A stretch of 64,000 nt of DNA from Azorhizobium caulinodans ORS 571 (GTDB lineage Bacteria > Pseudomonadota > Alphaproteobacteria > Rhizobiales > Xanthobacteraceae): the NCBI RefSeq assembly GCF_000010525.1, contig NC_009937.1, forward strand, positions 62,001-126,000. The letters run 5' to 3'. A program made the translations under genes and the position numbers. Positions within the stretch are counted from its first letter, which is position 1; each line of letters opens with the position of its first letter. Positions 1-10,226 of the stretch are shown here, one piece after another. The notes beneath the pieces are model-generated. The model ran no database searches. It was given only the letters and a program-made list of their open reading frames with translations, and was not told the DNA's origin.

Positions 1-2268
1 ACGAGCCTGTTCGGCCGGTCGGCGCAAATGGATTCCCTGCTCCAGCAGCTCCATCACGGCCTCCGCAATCAGCACCGGAGACAGTCCGTCCGGGACGCGG
101 CGGACGTAACCGGGTGCGTTCATCGCTTCCGCCAGATGCGTGTTAGCAACTGATGGCAGACCCGCTGCGATACAGTCGTTGAGAGCACCCGACAGTCCAC
201 CCATGAAGTATTCGCGTAGCTGGATTCCGATATCCGATGCAGCAAGGTAATCCACATAGGTCTCTTCAGAGACAGGCTTGTCGAAGTATGTCAGGTACGG
301 CTCGATATCGATGCGCGTGGCCGCATCGATAATGTGCTGGAAGAAGCCCATCTGGGCTTCTCCGCAGAATACGAGACGCGCCTTGACACCCCAACGGTGC
401 AGCATACCCAGGGTCGGTATGAGGGCCTCGAGCCCCTTGGTCGCTCCCGCCGCGCCGAATGTCGTGAGGACCACCTCGTCTGACGGAATTCCAAGCTTCC
501 GACGCGCGCTCTCGCGGCATGACGTTTCCAGAATATCTGCCGGGAGGTCTCGATACTGAGCGAAGGGCAGGACCTTAACCTTGGTACCGTAGAGTTGCTC
601 GATGATATCGGCTGTCTTCGGAGAGTGGACAATCGTCGGATTTGCGGCCCGAACAATCTCAGACAGAAATAACACCGGCAGGTTGCGCTGATTCTGGAGC
701 CATGTCGTAACCTCGGAAAGGCTTACCGGTCGACCCATTTCGGCGGAGGCGAGCTCAACTGTCTTTTGAGCACCCTTGACGTGCATGTAGAAATCGAGCT
801 GCCGTGCGTCATGGGCGATGCAGGCGCCGCCATTCTCCAGCAGATAATCAATGATCTCGGAGTGATGGTCCGAATTGCCCGCGATCGAAATCACGGCATC
901 GAAGCGATCCGACCGGAATTTCAGATCGGAGACACGTCCCAGACCGGCCCAGCCTTCTTCCCAAAAGGCGCCCGGGGTCTGCGTGAACATATGCAGGTCG
1001 GCGACCGCCTTGAGCGGGCGCAGTGTATAGGCAGAATAATCCGCGACGCCCGAATGCGCTGGCGGGAGCGGAGTGAGTATAGCGATTTTGGGCTTCGCCT
1101 TGCGCAGTACAGCGGCTGAAGGGAGCTGGGCTGGCTGCCGTTCAAGTATCCCATCTATGAAGCGCTGACCGATAATCCGTTCCCTGTATCCCTGCCAGAG
1201 ATCGCGCTGCTCGGTCTGAAGCTCGGTCCAGGCAACAGGATCCAGTGCGAGTTTCTCAAGCTGCGCCTGAAGCTTTTCCGGATCATCGGGGTCAAACCGC
1301 CACGCAGCATCCCGAATGAGTTCCGGGTGGGCGCCGACGTCGGAAGCAAGAGCGGGGGTACCGGCAGCGCTACTCTCAATGATCGGGATAGAAAAGCCTT
1401 CCGCGCGAGAGGGCACGACGGTCGCCAGTCCCTGCCGGTAGATGTTGTGCAGTTCGGAGTCCGTCTGATGCGCGAGGAACTGCAGATCCTTGAACGTGCC
1501 TCCCTCTTCGGCGTAGATCGAGCGGAACTCTGCGCGCATCGTTTCGGGATAGTTTCCGAAGATGACGAGCTTGATCCCGGCTTCGGCAAGCTTTGCGGAG
1601 CGTGCATGGGCCCTGATCGCACACTCCACGTTCTTTCGAGGGTCGCCGCCTCCCGCAACAACGATCCATCGGCGTTCTGATCGCGGCAGAGGCGCTTCGT
1701 TTACCTCGGGTTCCAGCGACTGGCGAACAGCAACGTGCGAAACGAAGACTTTGCCAGCTGGCACCTTGACGCGTGCGATCAGTTCATCCGCCGTGAACTG
1801 TGAGATCGCGGCAAAGGCATCATAACGGCTCAGCCAAGACAGGCAGATCAGGAATTCGGTGCGAGCCTTGGCATTTGCAAGGTAGCGCTCCGGGTACTGA
1901 AGTTGGATGAGATCATAAAACAGGCATATTCTGTAAATAGATGTATCTTCGAGAAAATGCCTCGCCCAAACAGGGTCGTGAGTCATGGGCGAAAGCGTAA
2001 TGTACCACACCGCTCCTTTACGTGAGCCCATGTTCGAGGGCGACGTCCGGCTGGTCACTTCGTCGAAGATGCGTCGATGCTGATCGTGCAATGGCTCCCG
2101 CGCCACATCGACCACGGCGATCAGGCGGGGCCGGGGACCATTCCATGAGCGGCGACGGAGAGCTTCCAACAATGAAGAGGCATGCTGCCCTATTCCGCGA
2201 AAACGGTAATCCGGGTCCTGAAGTGCTCTGGCATCAACATATATGGCGACGGGATGGGTTGCTGACAT
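1..2268 (-). CDS. Two-domain glycosyltransferase (GT4-like x2), 3' end cut by window edge
   Basis: The frame is open from an ATG at 2268 to the first base of the window (756 codons, no stop), so the C-terminus is missing. The first half (about residues 1-370) ends in a GT-B/GT4 pattern: an R-x-E-G-F-S-I-P-I-I-E motif followed by SDVGAHPEL. A second GT-B-like unit starts near residue 400 (KIAILTPLPPAHSGVADYS, typical of GT4 N-termini) and continues to the edge, including a GLSGALNDCIAAGLP acceptor-type segment. Such fused glycosyltransferases assemble LPS or capsule repeats from NDP-sugars in the cytoplasm. It is the last visible gene of the GDP-deoxyhexose locus, which fits the donor sugar. 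Base composition looks more AT-rich than most of the window. Sugar specificity cannot be read from the sequence. Confidence 0.85.
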   Translation of the reverse strand, partial: MSATHPVAIYVDARALQDPDYRFRGIGQHASSLLEALRRRSWNGPRPRLIAVVDVAREPLHDQHRRIFDEVTSRTSPSNMGSRKGAVWYITLSPMTHDPVWARHFLEDTSIYRICLFYDLIQLQYPERYLANAKARTEFLICLSWLSRYDAFAAISQFTADELIARVKVPAGKVFVSHVAVRQSLEPEVNEAPLPRSERRWIVVAGGGDPRKNVECAIRAHARSAKLAEAGIKLVIFGNYPETMRAEFRSIYAEEGGTFKDLQFLAHQTDSELHNIYRQGLATVVPSRAEGFSIPIIESSAAGTPALASDVGAHPELIRDAAWRFDPDDPEKLQAQLEKLALDPVAWTELQTEQRDLWQGYRERIIGQRFIDGILERQPAQLPSAAVLRKAKPKIAILTPLPPAHSGVADYSAYTLRPLKAVADLHMFTQTPGAFWEEGWAGLGRVSDLKFRSDRFDAVISIAGNSDHHSEIIDYLLENGGACIAHDARQLDFYMHVKGAQKTVELASAEMGRPVSLSEVTTWLQNQRNLPVLFLSEIVRAANPTIVHSPKTADIIEQLYGTKVKVLPFAQYRDLPADILETSCRESARRKLGIPSDEVVLTTFGAAGATKGLEALIPTLGMLHRWGVKARLVFCGEAQMGFFQHIIDAATRIDIEPYLTYFDKPVSEETYVDYLAASDIGIQLREYFMGGLSGALNDCIAAGLPSVANTHLAEAMNAPGYVRRVPDGLSPVLIAEAVMELLEQGIHLRRPAEQAR

Positions 2269-2313
2269 GAGAGCCTCTGACAGGACAGATATAGGTCTGC
2301 CTCTTGAACAAGC

Positions 2314-2345
2314 AGGTGCCGCCGGCTTGGTTTCCGGCGGCACCT
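2314..2345 (-). terminator. GC-rich hairpin between methyltransferase and glycosyltransferase genes
   Basis: A perfect 12-bp stem (arms 2314-2325 and 2334-2345, 8-nt loop) lies just after the methyltransferase stop. There is no T-run behind it on either strand, so it may stabilise the upstream mRNA or attenuate rather than terminate fully. Confidence 0.5.
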
Positions 2346-2366
2346 CTGGTCACATCGCTGGCGAAA

Positions 2367-3602
2367 TCAGACGATTTCGATTTCCGGGAACGGGAAGATG
2401 AACTTGCCGCCCTTGGCGATATATTCCTGCTCGCGCTGCAGGATGCCTTCCTTGAAGTGCCACGGCAGGACGAGGAAGTAGTCCGGCTTCATGGCGCGGG
2501 CTTCGGCCTCGGAGACGATCGGGATGTGCGTGCCGGGGGTGACCTTGCCGAACTTGTCCGGGTTCACCTCGGCGATCACCGGCATCTCGGCGGTGGTGAT
2601 GCCGCAGAACTGGAGCGTCACGTTGCCCTTGGTCGAGGCGCCATAGCCGAAGACCTTCTTGCCGTCGGCGGCGAGCGCCTTCAGCAGCCGCGTCAGGTCG
2701 GCCTTGTGGCGGAACACCCGGTCCTCGAACTCACGGAAGGGGCGAACCGTGTTCAGGCCCATGCGGTCTTCCTGCTCGAGCAGCCAGTTGATGACCGCCT
2801 CGTTCGCCGGAAGGGTCGAGCCCTTCGGAGCGGCGGTGACGGCGAAGCTGCCGCCGTTTACGCCGTTCATCTGCACGTCGATGAGCTTCAGCCCGGCGGC
2901 CTCCACGATGAGCTTCACCACACCGAGGCTGTAATATTCGAGATGCTCGTGGCAGATGGTGTCGTACGACGTGGTCCGCAGCATCGCCGGCATGTAGCTC
3001 TGCTCGAAGTGCCAGATGCCGTTGGGCGCCAGCACCGAGGCGATGTCGCGGGCAAACGCGATCGGATCGTCCAGATCATAGAACATCGCGATGGAAGTCA
3101 CGACGGTCGCAGCCTGGTCGCTCACCGAGCGGAAGTTGGCGGCGGAGAAGAAATCCGGCACCAGCTTCACATCGTCCGGATAATACTGGCGGAACTTGGC
3201 GCCCGTCGGGTCGATGCCGATGCGCTTCAGGCCCTGCGTGCTGTAGGCCTTGAGCGAGGTGCAGTCGTTCGAGCCGATATCCAGCACCACGTCGCCGGGC
3301 TTCACGCCGGAGAGCTTCTCGAGAAAGCCGATCTTCTGCGTGAGATGGCGCACCATCGAGGCATTGAGACCCGAGCGGTAGCCGTAGTTCTCGCCATACA
3401 TCTCGGAGGAGTTGTAGGTGTGGGCGAGCTGGAGCAGGCCGCTGTCGGGGCACCAGACGAGGTCCAGCGGGCCCGAGGTCACGGCTTGCCCCGGCGCCGG
3501 GAACACGCCCGTCAGCTCCTGATGGCCCAGCTGAAGCACCGTGACGAGATTCTTGGAGCCGCTCACACGGCACCCATCAATCTTCCTGTAAGCCTCGCTC
3601 AT
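2367..3602 (-). CDS. Class I SAM-dependent sugar C-methyltransferase
   Basis: This 411-residue protein has the layout of NDP-hexose C-methyltransferases (TylC3/NovU type): an N-terminal putative zinc-binding segment (CRVSGS near residues 11-16, C51), a SAM-binding Rossmann domain with VVLDIGSND near residues 105-113, and the C-terminal domain with the GYGASTKGN signature. It would transfer a methyl group from SAM to a sugar carbon of an NDP-keto-deoxysugar. In context the substrate is probably the GDP-4-keto-6-deoxymannose made by Gmd next door, giving a branched sugar; this is inference. Two of the four positions that are Cys in classical members are Ser here (S14, S54). The ATG at 3602 is preferred over the GTG just before it because an AGGGAAAG Shine-Dalgarno is well spaced for it. 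Confidence 0.85.
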   Translation of the reverse strand: MSEAYRKIDGCRVSGSKNLVTVLQLGHQELTGVFPAPGQAVTSGPLDLVWCPDSGLLQLAHTYNSSEMYGENYGYRSGLNASMVRHLTQKIGFLEKLSGVKPGDVVLDIGSNDCTSLKAYSTQGLKRIGIDPTGAKFRQYYPDDVKLVPDFFSAANFRSVSDQAATVVTSIAMFYDLDDPIAFARDIASVLAPNGIWHFEQSYMPAMLRTTSYDTICHEHLEYYSLGVVKLIVEAAGLKLIDVQMNGVNGGSFAVTAAPKGSTLPANEAVINWLLEQEDRMGLNTVRPFREFEDRVFRHKADLTRLLKALAADGKKVFGYGASTKGNVTLQFCGITTAEMPVIAEVNPDKFGKVTPGTHIPIVSEAEARAMKPDYFLVLPWHFKEGILQREQEYIAKGGKFIFPFPEIEIV

Positions 3603-3770
3603 CACATCTTTCCCTCAGGTGCGCGCGTGTGACGTGTCGTTCCTTACAACATCCAGCGCTTGATCAAAATTGAGGCCGTTTCCACAACGATCCGATCCTT
3701 AAGGTCGGGAACAGTCGTATCGCAGCCCTCGGAAATACTGTCGTTCACCAGATCGCCGTAGCGATCCAAC

Positions 3771-4748
3771 CTAATGATTGGTGCTGACGCCTTCGCCCCT
3801 GCCCGAGAGGACCGCCGCCCGCCACCAATCCAGCAACTCATCCAGCGTTTCCTGGATGGAATGCCGGGGCGTCCAGTTCACCAGTTGCTTGAGCAGGGAG
3901 GGATCACCGGCAGCACAGGGAATGTCCGACGGACGCATCCTGGCCGGGTCGATCTCAACCTCGAACGGACGCCGTGCGCTCCCACGCAGCCGCTCCAGCA
4001 GGTCGGAGATGCCGTACACGTGGCCGGAGGCGACATTCACCAGAATCCGCCGTTCCGGCCCCTCATAGTGCAGCAGCGCGATGTAGGCGGCCACGACGTC
4101 CTTCACATGCAGGAAGTCGCGCTCGGCGGCGAGGTTGCCGACACGGATCCGCGGAGCGATCTGCCCGGCTTCGATCCGTGCGATCTGGGCGGCGAACGAG
4201 GGCAGGACGAACCGCTCGTCCTGTCCCGGCCCCGTATGGTTGAAGGCCCGTGCGATCACGAGCCGCCATTCCTGCGGGAGCAGCGCGCGCAGGACGGCTT
4301 CCGCCGCCAGCTTTGAACCGGCATAGGCGTTCATCGGCCTGGGCGCGGTATCTTCGCGAGCCGGACCGTCGTTGAAGCTCTCGCCATAAATCTCGCCGGA
4401 CGACGAGAAGAAGAAGAGCCCTCGGGGGACGTGGCGTGCGACGGCGCGGGCCAGATTGAAGGTGCCGCCGCAGTTCACAACCCAGGTCGCGTTGGGATCA
4501 CTGACCACGGACGCCTGCGCCGCGAGATGGATCACCACCTCCGGCCGCAGCTCGGCCACGATCCGATCCATCGCAACCGCATCGGAGAGGTCGCCCTCCA
4601 GCGTCTCCCAGTCGGGCCGCGCGCTTGCTTCACCGCGGCTCAACATGACCCTGCGGTGCCGCGGGAACGCGGCAACGAGAGCGGGTGCCAAATGACCACC
4701 GACAAAGCCGGTCCCGCCGACCAGGAGCAGAACGGGATTGCCCGGCAT
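3771..4748 (-). CDS. rmd: GDP-6-deoxy-D-mannose (4-keto) reductase, Rmd-like SDR
   Basis: An extended short-chain dehydrogenase of 325 residues with the GGTGFVGGHL NAD(P)-binding loop (residues 11-20), an SSSGEIYG segment (115-122) and catalytic Y142-x3-K146 (YAGSK). The FNHTGPGQ motif is typical of GDP-4-keto-6-deoxymannose reductases. It would reduce the product of Gmd to GDP-D-rhamnose. It starts 3 bases after the gmd stop, so the two are almost certainly co-transcribed and act in sequence. GDP-6-deoxy-talose formation by an epimer-specific relative cannot be excluded. Confidence 0.85.
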   Translation of the reverse strand: MPGNPVLLLVGGTGFVGGHLAPALVAAFPRHRRVMLSRGEASARPDWETLEGDLSDAVAMDRIVAELRPEVVIHLAAQASVVSDPNATWVVNCGGTFNLARAVARHVPRGLFFFSSSGEIYGESFNDGPAREDTAPRPMNAYAGSKLAAEAVLRALLPQEWRLVIARAFNHTGPGQDERFVLPSFAAQIARIEAGQIAPRIRVGNLAAERDFLHVKDVVAAYIALLHYEGPERRILVNVASGHVYGISDLLERLRGSARRPFEVEIDPARMRPSDIPCAAGDPSLLKQLVNWTPRHSIQETLDELLDWWRAAVLSGRGEGVSTNH

Positions 4749-4751
4749 GGA

Positions 4752-5729
<978 letters not shown>

Positions 5730-5857
5730 TCAAATCCCCAAAATGCACAGCCATTGCATAGCTGAGGGCCGTTGCCCTGTATACCCCGGAGCGCATATCC
5801 CAGCTCGAACGAAAGCATTCGGCCTGAGAGATACTTGCCTAAAGACCATGGGTGGCC

Positions 5858-5995
5858 TCAAGGTTTCTCCGGTTCCTTATCGCGAGCCTTCCAAACATGG
5901 TCATCTAACCAGAGGTCGGCCCATTCTCGTGTCACGTGCCCGATCGTCGGAGCAGGATGCCGCGCGACCGCTCGGTTACGGACGTTGCGCGCGCA
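5858..5995 (-). other. Protein-like 45-codon tail in frame after the TPR gene stop
   Basis: Directly after the TGA of the TPR gene the same frame stays open for 45 more codons before a TGA at 5858-5860. The predicted peptide has a protein-like C-terminus rich in W, D and charged residues (REWADLWLDDHVWKARDKEP). It has no start codon with a ribosome site of its own. It may be the remnant of a longer TPR fusion cut by a nonsense mutation, a readthrough extension, or chance. Confidence 0.3.
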
Positions 5996-6985
5996 TCATG
6001 CCAGCCGTTCTGCTCTCATCCTGGCGTCCTCTGCCAGCCGATAGCGCCCGATATGGGTCAAGGTTTTAGCGAGGTTCAACCACGCTTCCTTGTCGCTCGG
6101 GTTGGCGGAGGTGTAACGCTGATACGTCTCGAAAGCCTTTATCCAGTTCCGGCTGCGCAGTTCGGCATCTGCAGCGTTCCGGAGTTCAGCAGTGGCGGCG
6201 TCCGCCGGAGCGGGCGGCTGGGTGGGGGCACCCTCGGAGGGATGTTCGCCGGGCCGGGCCAATTCCGTCTGCGCCAGCCATCCCGCACCCAGTTCGTTTG
6301 CACGCACATAGGCGCGTCTCGCCTGGTCCGGCCGCCCAAGCCGCTTGAGGAGATGGCCTTGTTGCAGGTGCGGCTCATAATTGGTTGCGTCGAGCGCAAT
6401 GGCCTTGCTGTAGGCGTCATCCGCCGTGCTGAAGTCGCCCGCTTCCTTGGCCACGTTGCCGAGCTGGATCCAAATCGCCTGGTTGCCGGGAAATGCGTCC
6501 AGATACGTGCGATAATGCTCCGCCGCGTCGCGCCACTTTTTTGCATCGCGGGCCGCATCGGCCGTCGCCAGCGCTTGCGATGCGAGGCCCTCCTTCGCGG
6601 CCTGCAAAAGGCGGTCGCCGCCGGGCAGGTTGGCATTCTCTTCGAGGAGCGCGACGCTGCGTTCAAAGAACGTGCGCGCCTCGGCGGGGCGGTTCAGGCG
6701 CTTCAGCAGATGCCCGAGGTGAATGAGAACATCCGCATCTGACGGGTTTCCCGTCGCGGCTGCCGAATAAGCAGCCTCCGCAGCCCGAAGATCGCCGCTC
6801 TCCTTGAGAGCATGCCCAAGTTGAACGCGGATGCCCCAGTCCTGGGGCATCAGGTCGAGGTAAGCTCGATAGCCAGCAACTGCCAGCGCCCAGTTCTGTG
6901 CGTCCCTGGCTGCGTCAGCTGCGCGTAGATGCCGGACCGCGAAAACCCTCTTCGGTGAAAGGTGGCTGATGATATTCCCAATCAT
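5996..6985 (-). CDS. TPR-repeat protein of the polysaccharide locus
   Basis: This 329-residue protein consists almost wholly of tetratricopeptide helices. Three related modules are visible: roughly residues 20-105, 138-225 and 270-325. The first two share the frame 'ADAARDA..W..A...YR.YLD..P...' and 'GHLLKRL.RP.(E/Q)AR', so the gene arose by internal duplication; the third is shorter. A Pro/Ala-rich linker (about 240-265) separates modules two and three. No enzymatic domain or signal peptide is seen. TPR proteins in such loci often scaffold glycosyltransferases or chain-length control, but no role can be assigned. The ATG at 6985 is chosen; a GTG at 7003 is also possible, and neither has a strong ribosome site. 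Confidence 0.75.
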   Translation of the reverse strand: MIGNIISHLSPKRVFAVRHLRAADAARDAQNWALAVAGYRAYLDLMPQDWGIRVQLGHALKESGDLRAAEAAYSAAATGNPSDADVLIHLGHLLKRLNRPAEARTFFERSVALLEENANLPGGDRLLQAAKEGLASQALATADAARDAKKWRDAAEHYRTYLDAFPGNQAIWIQLGNVAKEAGDFSTADDAYSKAIALDATNYEPHLQQGHLLKRLGRPDQARRAYVRANELGAGWLAQTELARPGEHPSEGAPTQPPAPADAATAELRNAADAELRSRNWIKAFETYQRYTSANPSDKEAWLNLAKTLTHIGRYRLAEDARMRAERLA

Positions 6986-7125
6986 GATATCGCTCGGTAC
7001 CACCGTTCGTAGATCTGTCTGGTTGCTGTCGCTGCGGAGTCAGATTGGAGAGCTATCGCGCTTTGAATTAATTTACTCTTATTTATTCTGTCATCCCGCC
7101 GGCCAGGTTGTCCGGATTTGTTTGG

Positions 7126-8532
7126 TTATACACGCCTCTCCGCTGTCACTGGCAGGCCGCCTGCCGGCCGCAGCGTGAGGCGGCTGACGGGTTCGACCTT
7201 GGTGCCGGGAAGGACGCGGATGCGGAACTGCTGGATGAGGATGGCGAAGCACAGAATCGCCTCCGTCAGTCCGAAGGCGAGGCCGGCGCAGATGCGCGGG
7301 CCTATGGCGAAGGGAATGTAGGTGTAGGGCGTCGGGCGGTCGGTGAGGAAGCGCTCGGGGCGGAAGCGCTCCGGCTGGTCCCACAGGCCCTCGGAGCGGT
7401 GCAGCAGCCACGGAACCACCACCACCAGCGCGGCCGGGTCGATGTCGATGCCGGCGATGGTGTCGGCGTCCTTCGCCTGCCGGGCGAGGATGGGCACCGG
7501 CGGATACAGGCGCAGGGTCTCCTCGATGACCGAGCGGCACCAGTCGAGCTGCGCCACGTCGTCCACGGTGGGCGTGCGGCTGCCGCAGACGCGGTCGAGT
7601 TCCGCCAGCACAGCCTCTTCCACCCAGGGCGCGTTGGAGATGAGATACCAGGCCCAGGTGAGCACGCCGGCGGTGGTCTCGTGGCCGGCCATGAAGATGG
7701 TCGCCGCCTCGTTGCGCAGGGCGGAGACGTCGAGGCCGAGGTCGGGGCTTTTCTGTTGGCGTTTCACCAGCAGATCGAGCATGGAATCATGCTCGCCGCG
7801 CCCTTCCAGATGGTCCGTCACCACCTTGTCGATCACCCGGTCGAGCTGGGCCACCGAGCGGCGCAGGCGCGGGCCCCGGAACACTGGCAGGCCCTCGTTG
7901 GCACCGAGGAAATAGCCGATGTTGAAATTGTCGATGAGACCCTGATAGCGGGTGAAGGCGTCCACCACGTCATGGGCCGCTCGCGCGCCCAGTTCGTTGC
8001 CGAAGACGGCGCGCGAGATGATCTCGGCGGTGAGCTCCGCCATCTCGGTGAGTGCGTTGAAGGGTTCCCCGGCCGGGCGCGCGCGCCAGCGCTCCACGAA
8101 GGAGAGCGTCACCGCTTCCATGGTGAGGCCGAAGGCCGGCACCCGGTTCTTGTGCACGATGTCGCTAACCAGCGGCCGCCGCCGCCGCCAGGTTTCGCCG
8201 TCGGAGATGAAGAGGCCGTCGCCGAGCAGATTTTCCAGCGCCCGACGCATCTGCGGGCTCTTTCGCTCGTAATTGTCATGGCGGGTGGCCATGACGTACT
8301 TCACGGTCTCAGGGGAATTGGCGAGGAACACCTGCCGGCCGAACAGGCGCATGTCGCCATGGGTCGGGCGGTAGTCGTTCACGTGCCAAAGCGAGATCAG
8401 GTTGCGCTTGGCGGCGAGGATCAGATCGAGTGGCGGCAGGCGCTTGTCGTGCGGACGCGGACGGGCGGGGGCGAACCAGTCTGGTCCCCGCTCTTCCAGG
8501 ATCGGCGCCGGCTTTTGCAAGAGCTGCAGCAT
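7126..8532 (-). CDS. Cytochrome P450
   Basis: A 468-residue P450 with all core motifs: I-helix oxygen-binding AGHETT, K-helix EETLR, the PERF-type meander (RFRPERF), and the haem loop FAIGPRICAG with C415 as haem ligand. The length and the extra N-terminal part resemble the longer CYP102/CYP4-like bacterial enzymes. It needs separate electron donors, none of which are encoded nearby. It lies between manC and the TPR/gmd genes on the same strand, unusual for a polysaccharide locus; a lipid, carotenoid or glycolipid substrate is possible, but this is speculation. Confidence 0.93.
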   Translation of the reverse strand: MLQLLQKPAPILEERGPDWFAPARPRPHDKRLPPLDLILAAKRNLISLWHVNDYRPTHGDMRLFGRQVFLANSPETVKYVMATRHDNYERKSPQMRRALENLLGDGLFISDGETWRRRRPLVSDIVHKNRVPAFGLTMEAVTLSFVERWRARPAGEPFNALTEMAELTAEIISRAVFGNELGARAAHDVVDAFTRYQGLIDNFNIGYFLGANEGLPVFRGPRLRRSVAQLDRVIDKVVTDHLEGRGEHDSMLDLLVKRQQKSPDLGLDVSALRNEAATIFMAGHETTAGVLTWAWYLISNAPWVEEAVLAELDRVCGSRTPTVDDVAQLDWCRSVIEETLRLYPPVPILARQAKDADTIAGIDIDPAALVVVVPWLLHRSEGLWDQPERFRPERFLTDRPTPYTYIPFAIGPRICAGLAFGLTEAILCFAILIQQFRIRVLPGTKVEPVSRLTLRPAGGLPVTAERRV

Positions 8533-8583
8533 GGGTCCGTTTCAGATCCCCGGCCTCGGACCGGCGATGGTGGGTGATTTCGC

Positions 8584-8618
8584 CCATCCGCACGGCACCA
8601 ATAAGGCCGTGCGGATGG
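8584..8618 (-). terminator. Strong 13-bp hairpin after manC
   Basis: A perfect 13-bp stem (8584-8596 with 8606-8618, 9-nt loop) lies a few bases after the manC stop on the minus strand. No U-tract follows, so it is terminator-like or a 3'-end stabiliser that could separate manC expression from the P450 gene. Confidence 0.55.
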
Positions 8619-8624
8619 AAAAGG

Positions 8625-10049
8625 TCACTGGCGGCTGTAGACGTCCTCCAGCCGCACAATATCGTCCTCGCCGAGGTACGAGCCCGTCTGGACCTCGATG
8701 AGTTCCAGCGGGATGCGGCCTGGGTTGGCCAGACGGTGCACGCTGCCGCAGGGCAGATAGGTGGATTCGTTTTCGTTCACCGTGAACACCTTGTCGTCCA
8801 CGGTCACCTCGGCGGTGCCGCGCACCACCACCCAGTGCTCGGCGCGGTGATAGTGCTTCTGGAGCGAGAGCTTGCCGCCCGGCTCGACCACGATCTTCTT
8901 CACGTGGAAGCGGTCGCCGCGGCAGATGGTCTGGTAGGTGCCCCAGGGCCGGTGCATCTTGAGGTGCTCGTTCACCTCGTTCCGCTTGGCGGAGCTGAGC
9001 TCGCTCACCAGCTTCTTCACGTCCTGGCTGCGCTCGGAAGGCATCACCAGGATGGCGTCGTCGGTGGCCACCACCGAAATGCCGTCGAGGCCGATGCCGG
9101 CCACCAGCTTGCCGTCCGTATAGACGTAGGAATTGCGGCTATCCATCAGCGAGACGGAGCCGTGGGTCACGTTGCCATGCGCGTCCTGCGCATTCACGTC
9201 ATGGACCGCGTCCCAGGCGCCGATGTCGGACCAGCCGAAGTCGCCGGCCACCACCGCCGCGGCCTGCGTGTGTTCCAGCACCGCGAAATCGATGGAGATG
9301 GCCTTGGAAGCGGAGAATTCCGCGCTGTCGAGGTTGAGAAAGGTGAGGTCCGGCTTCGCCTTGGCGATGGCGGCCTCCGCGTGCGCGGTCATTTCGGGCT
9401 CGAGCCGCGCCCCTTCCTCCAGCATCAGGCCGGCGGGGAAGAGGAAGTTGCCGGAGTTCCAGAGATAGCCATCGGCCACATAGCGGGCCGCGGTCTCGGC
9501 GTCCGGCTTTTCCACGAAGCGGTCCACGAGCGCCGCATCGGTGCCCTCCACCACGGTGCCGGGCTTGATGTAGCCATAGGCGGTGCTGGGGCCCTGCGGA
9601 CGGATGCCGAACGTGACGATATGGCCCTTGGATGCGGCTTCGGCCGCGCTGTTCACGCAGGCGCGGAAGGCGTCTGGATTGGACACCACGTGGTCGGCGG
9701 CGAGGGCCAGCACCAGTGTCTCGGGGCCGTGCTGGTCGCGCACATAAGCGGCGGCCGCGAGGAGCGCGGGGCCGCTGTCCCGGCGCACGGGCTCCAGCAG
9801 GACGGTCGGATGGATTTCGATCTCGGCAGCCTGCCGCTTGGCGAAGAAGCGGAAGTCGGTCCCGGTGATGACGACGGGGGGCAGGAACACGTCGCTCTCG
9901 GCGACACGCAACAGGGTGTCCTGATAGAGCGTATTTTCCGAGACGAGCGCGATGAACTGCTTGGGTAAGCTCTGGCGCGACAGTGGCCACAGTCTGGTGC
10001 CGGTTCCTCCCGCAAGGATCACAGGCACGATTTTGTGTCGCGACACCAT
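8625..10049 (-). CDS. manC: Bifunctional mannose-1-phosphate guanylyltransferase / mannose-6-phosphate isomerase
   Basis: The 474-residue protein begins with the nucleotidyltransferase signature PVILAGGTGTRLWPLSR and ends with a type II phosphomannose isomerase cupin (RPWGTYQTI, then a QKHYHRAEHW metal-binding motif). This is the ManC/CpsB/XanB architecture. It makes GDP-mannose, the substrate of Gmd in the same locus, and can interconvert fructose-6-P and mannose-6-P. The ATG at 10049 is preferred over the TTG immediately upstream. The upstream intergenic stretch (10050-10226) shows no recognisable gene. Confidence 0.95.
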   Translation of the reverse strand: MVSRHKIVPVILAGGTGTRLWPLSRQSLPKQFIALVSENTLYQDTLLRVAESDVFLPPVVITGTDFRFFAKRQAAEIEIHPTVLLEPVRRDSGPALLAAAAYVRDQHGPETLVLALAADHVVSNPDAFRACVNSAAEAASKGHIVTFGIRPQGPSTAYGYIKPGTVVEGTDAALVDRFVEKPDAETAARYVADGYLWNSGNFLFPAGLMLEEGARLEPEMTAHAEAAIAKAKPDLTFLNLDSAEFSASKAISIDFAVLEHTQAAAVVAGDFGWSDIGAWDAVHDVNAQDAHGNVTHGSVSLMDSRNSYVYTDGKLVAGIGLDGISVVATDDAILVMPSERSQDVKKLVSELSSAKRNEVNEHLKMHRPWGTYQTICRGDRFHVKKIVVEPGGKLSLQKHYHRAEHWVVVRGTAEVTVDDKVFTVNENESTYLPCGSVHRLANPGRIPLELIEVQTGSYLGEDDIVRLEDVYSRQ

Positions 10050-10226
10050 CAAAGGCCCCTACAGTCTGTATTTTTAAATCGCACGCTATTTCGCGCACAT
10101 GCGTGCGTCGCACCAAAGCGGGTTCTTCGGGCGCTGTAAAGCCTCGGCGGCGGCTTTAGATACATCGCAGGCTAACGGATGCACCCGTTCCGGCACCGTG
10201 TCCGGAGCCCTGAGCCGCCTTGATCT

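Noticed and set aside
3644-3841. Possible 65-codon minus-strand gene overlapping the end of rmd
   Set aside because: The peptide looks somewhat protein-like, but there is no ribosome site and most of its start lies inside rmd.
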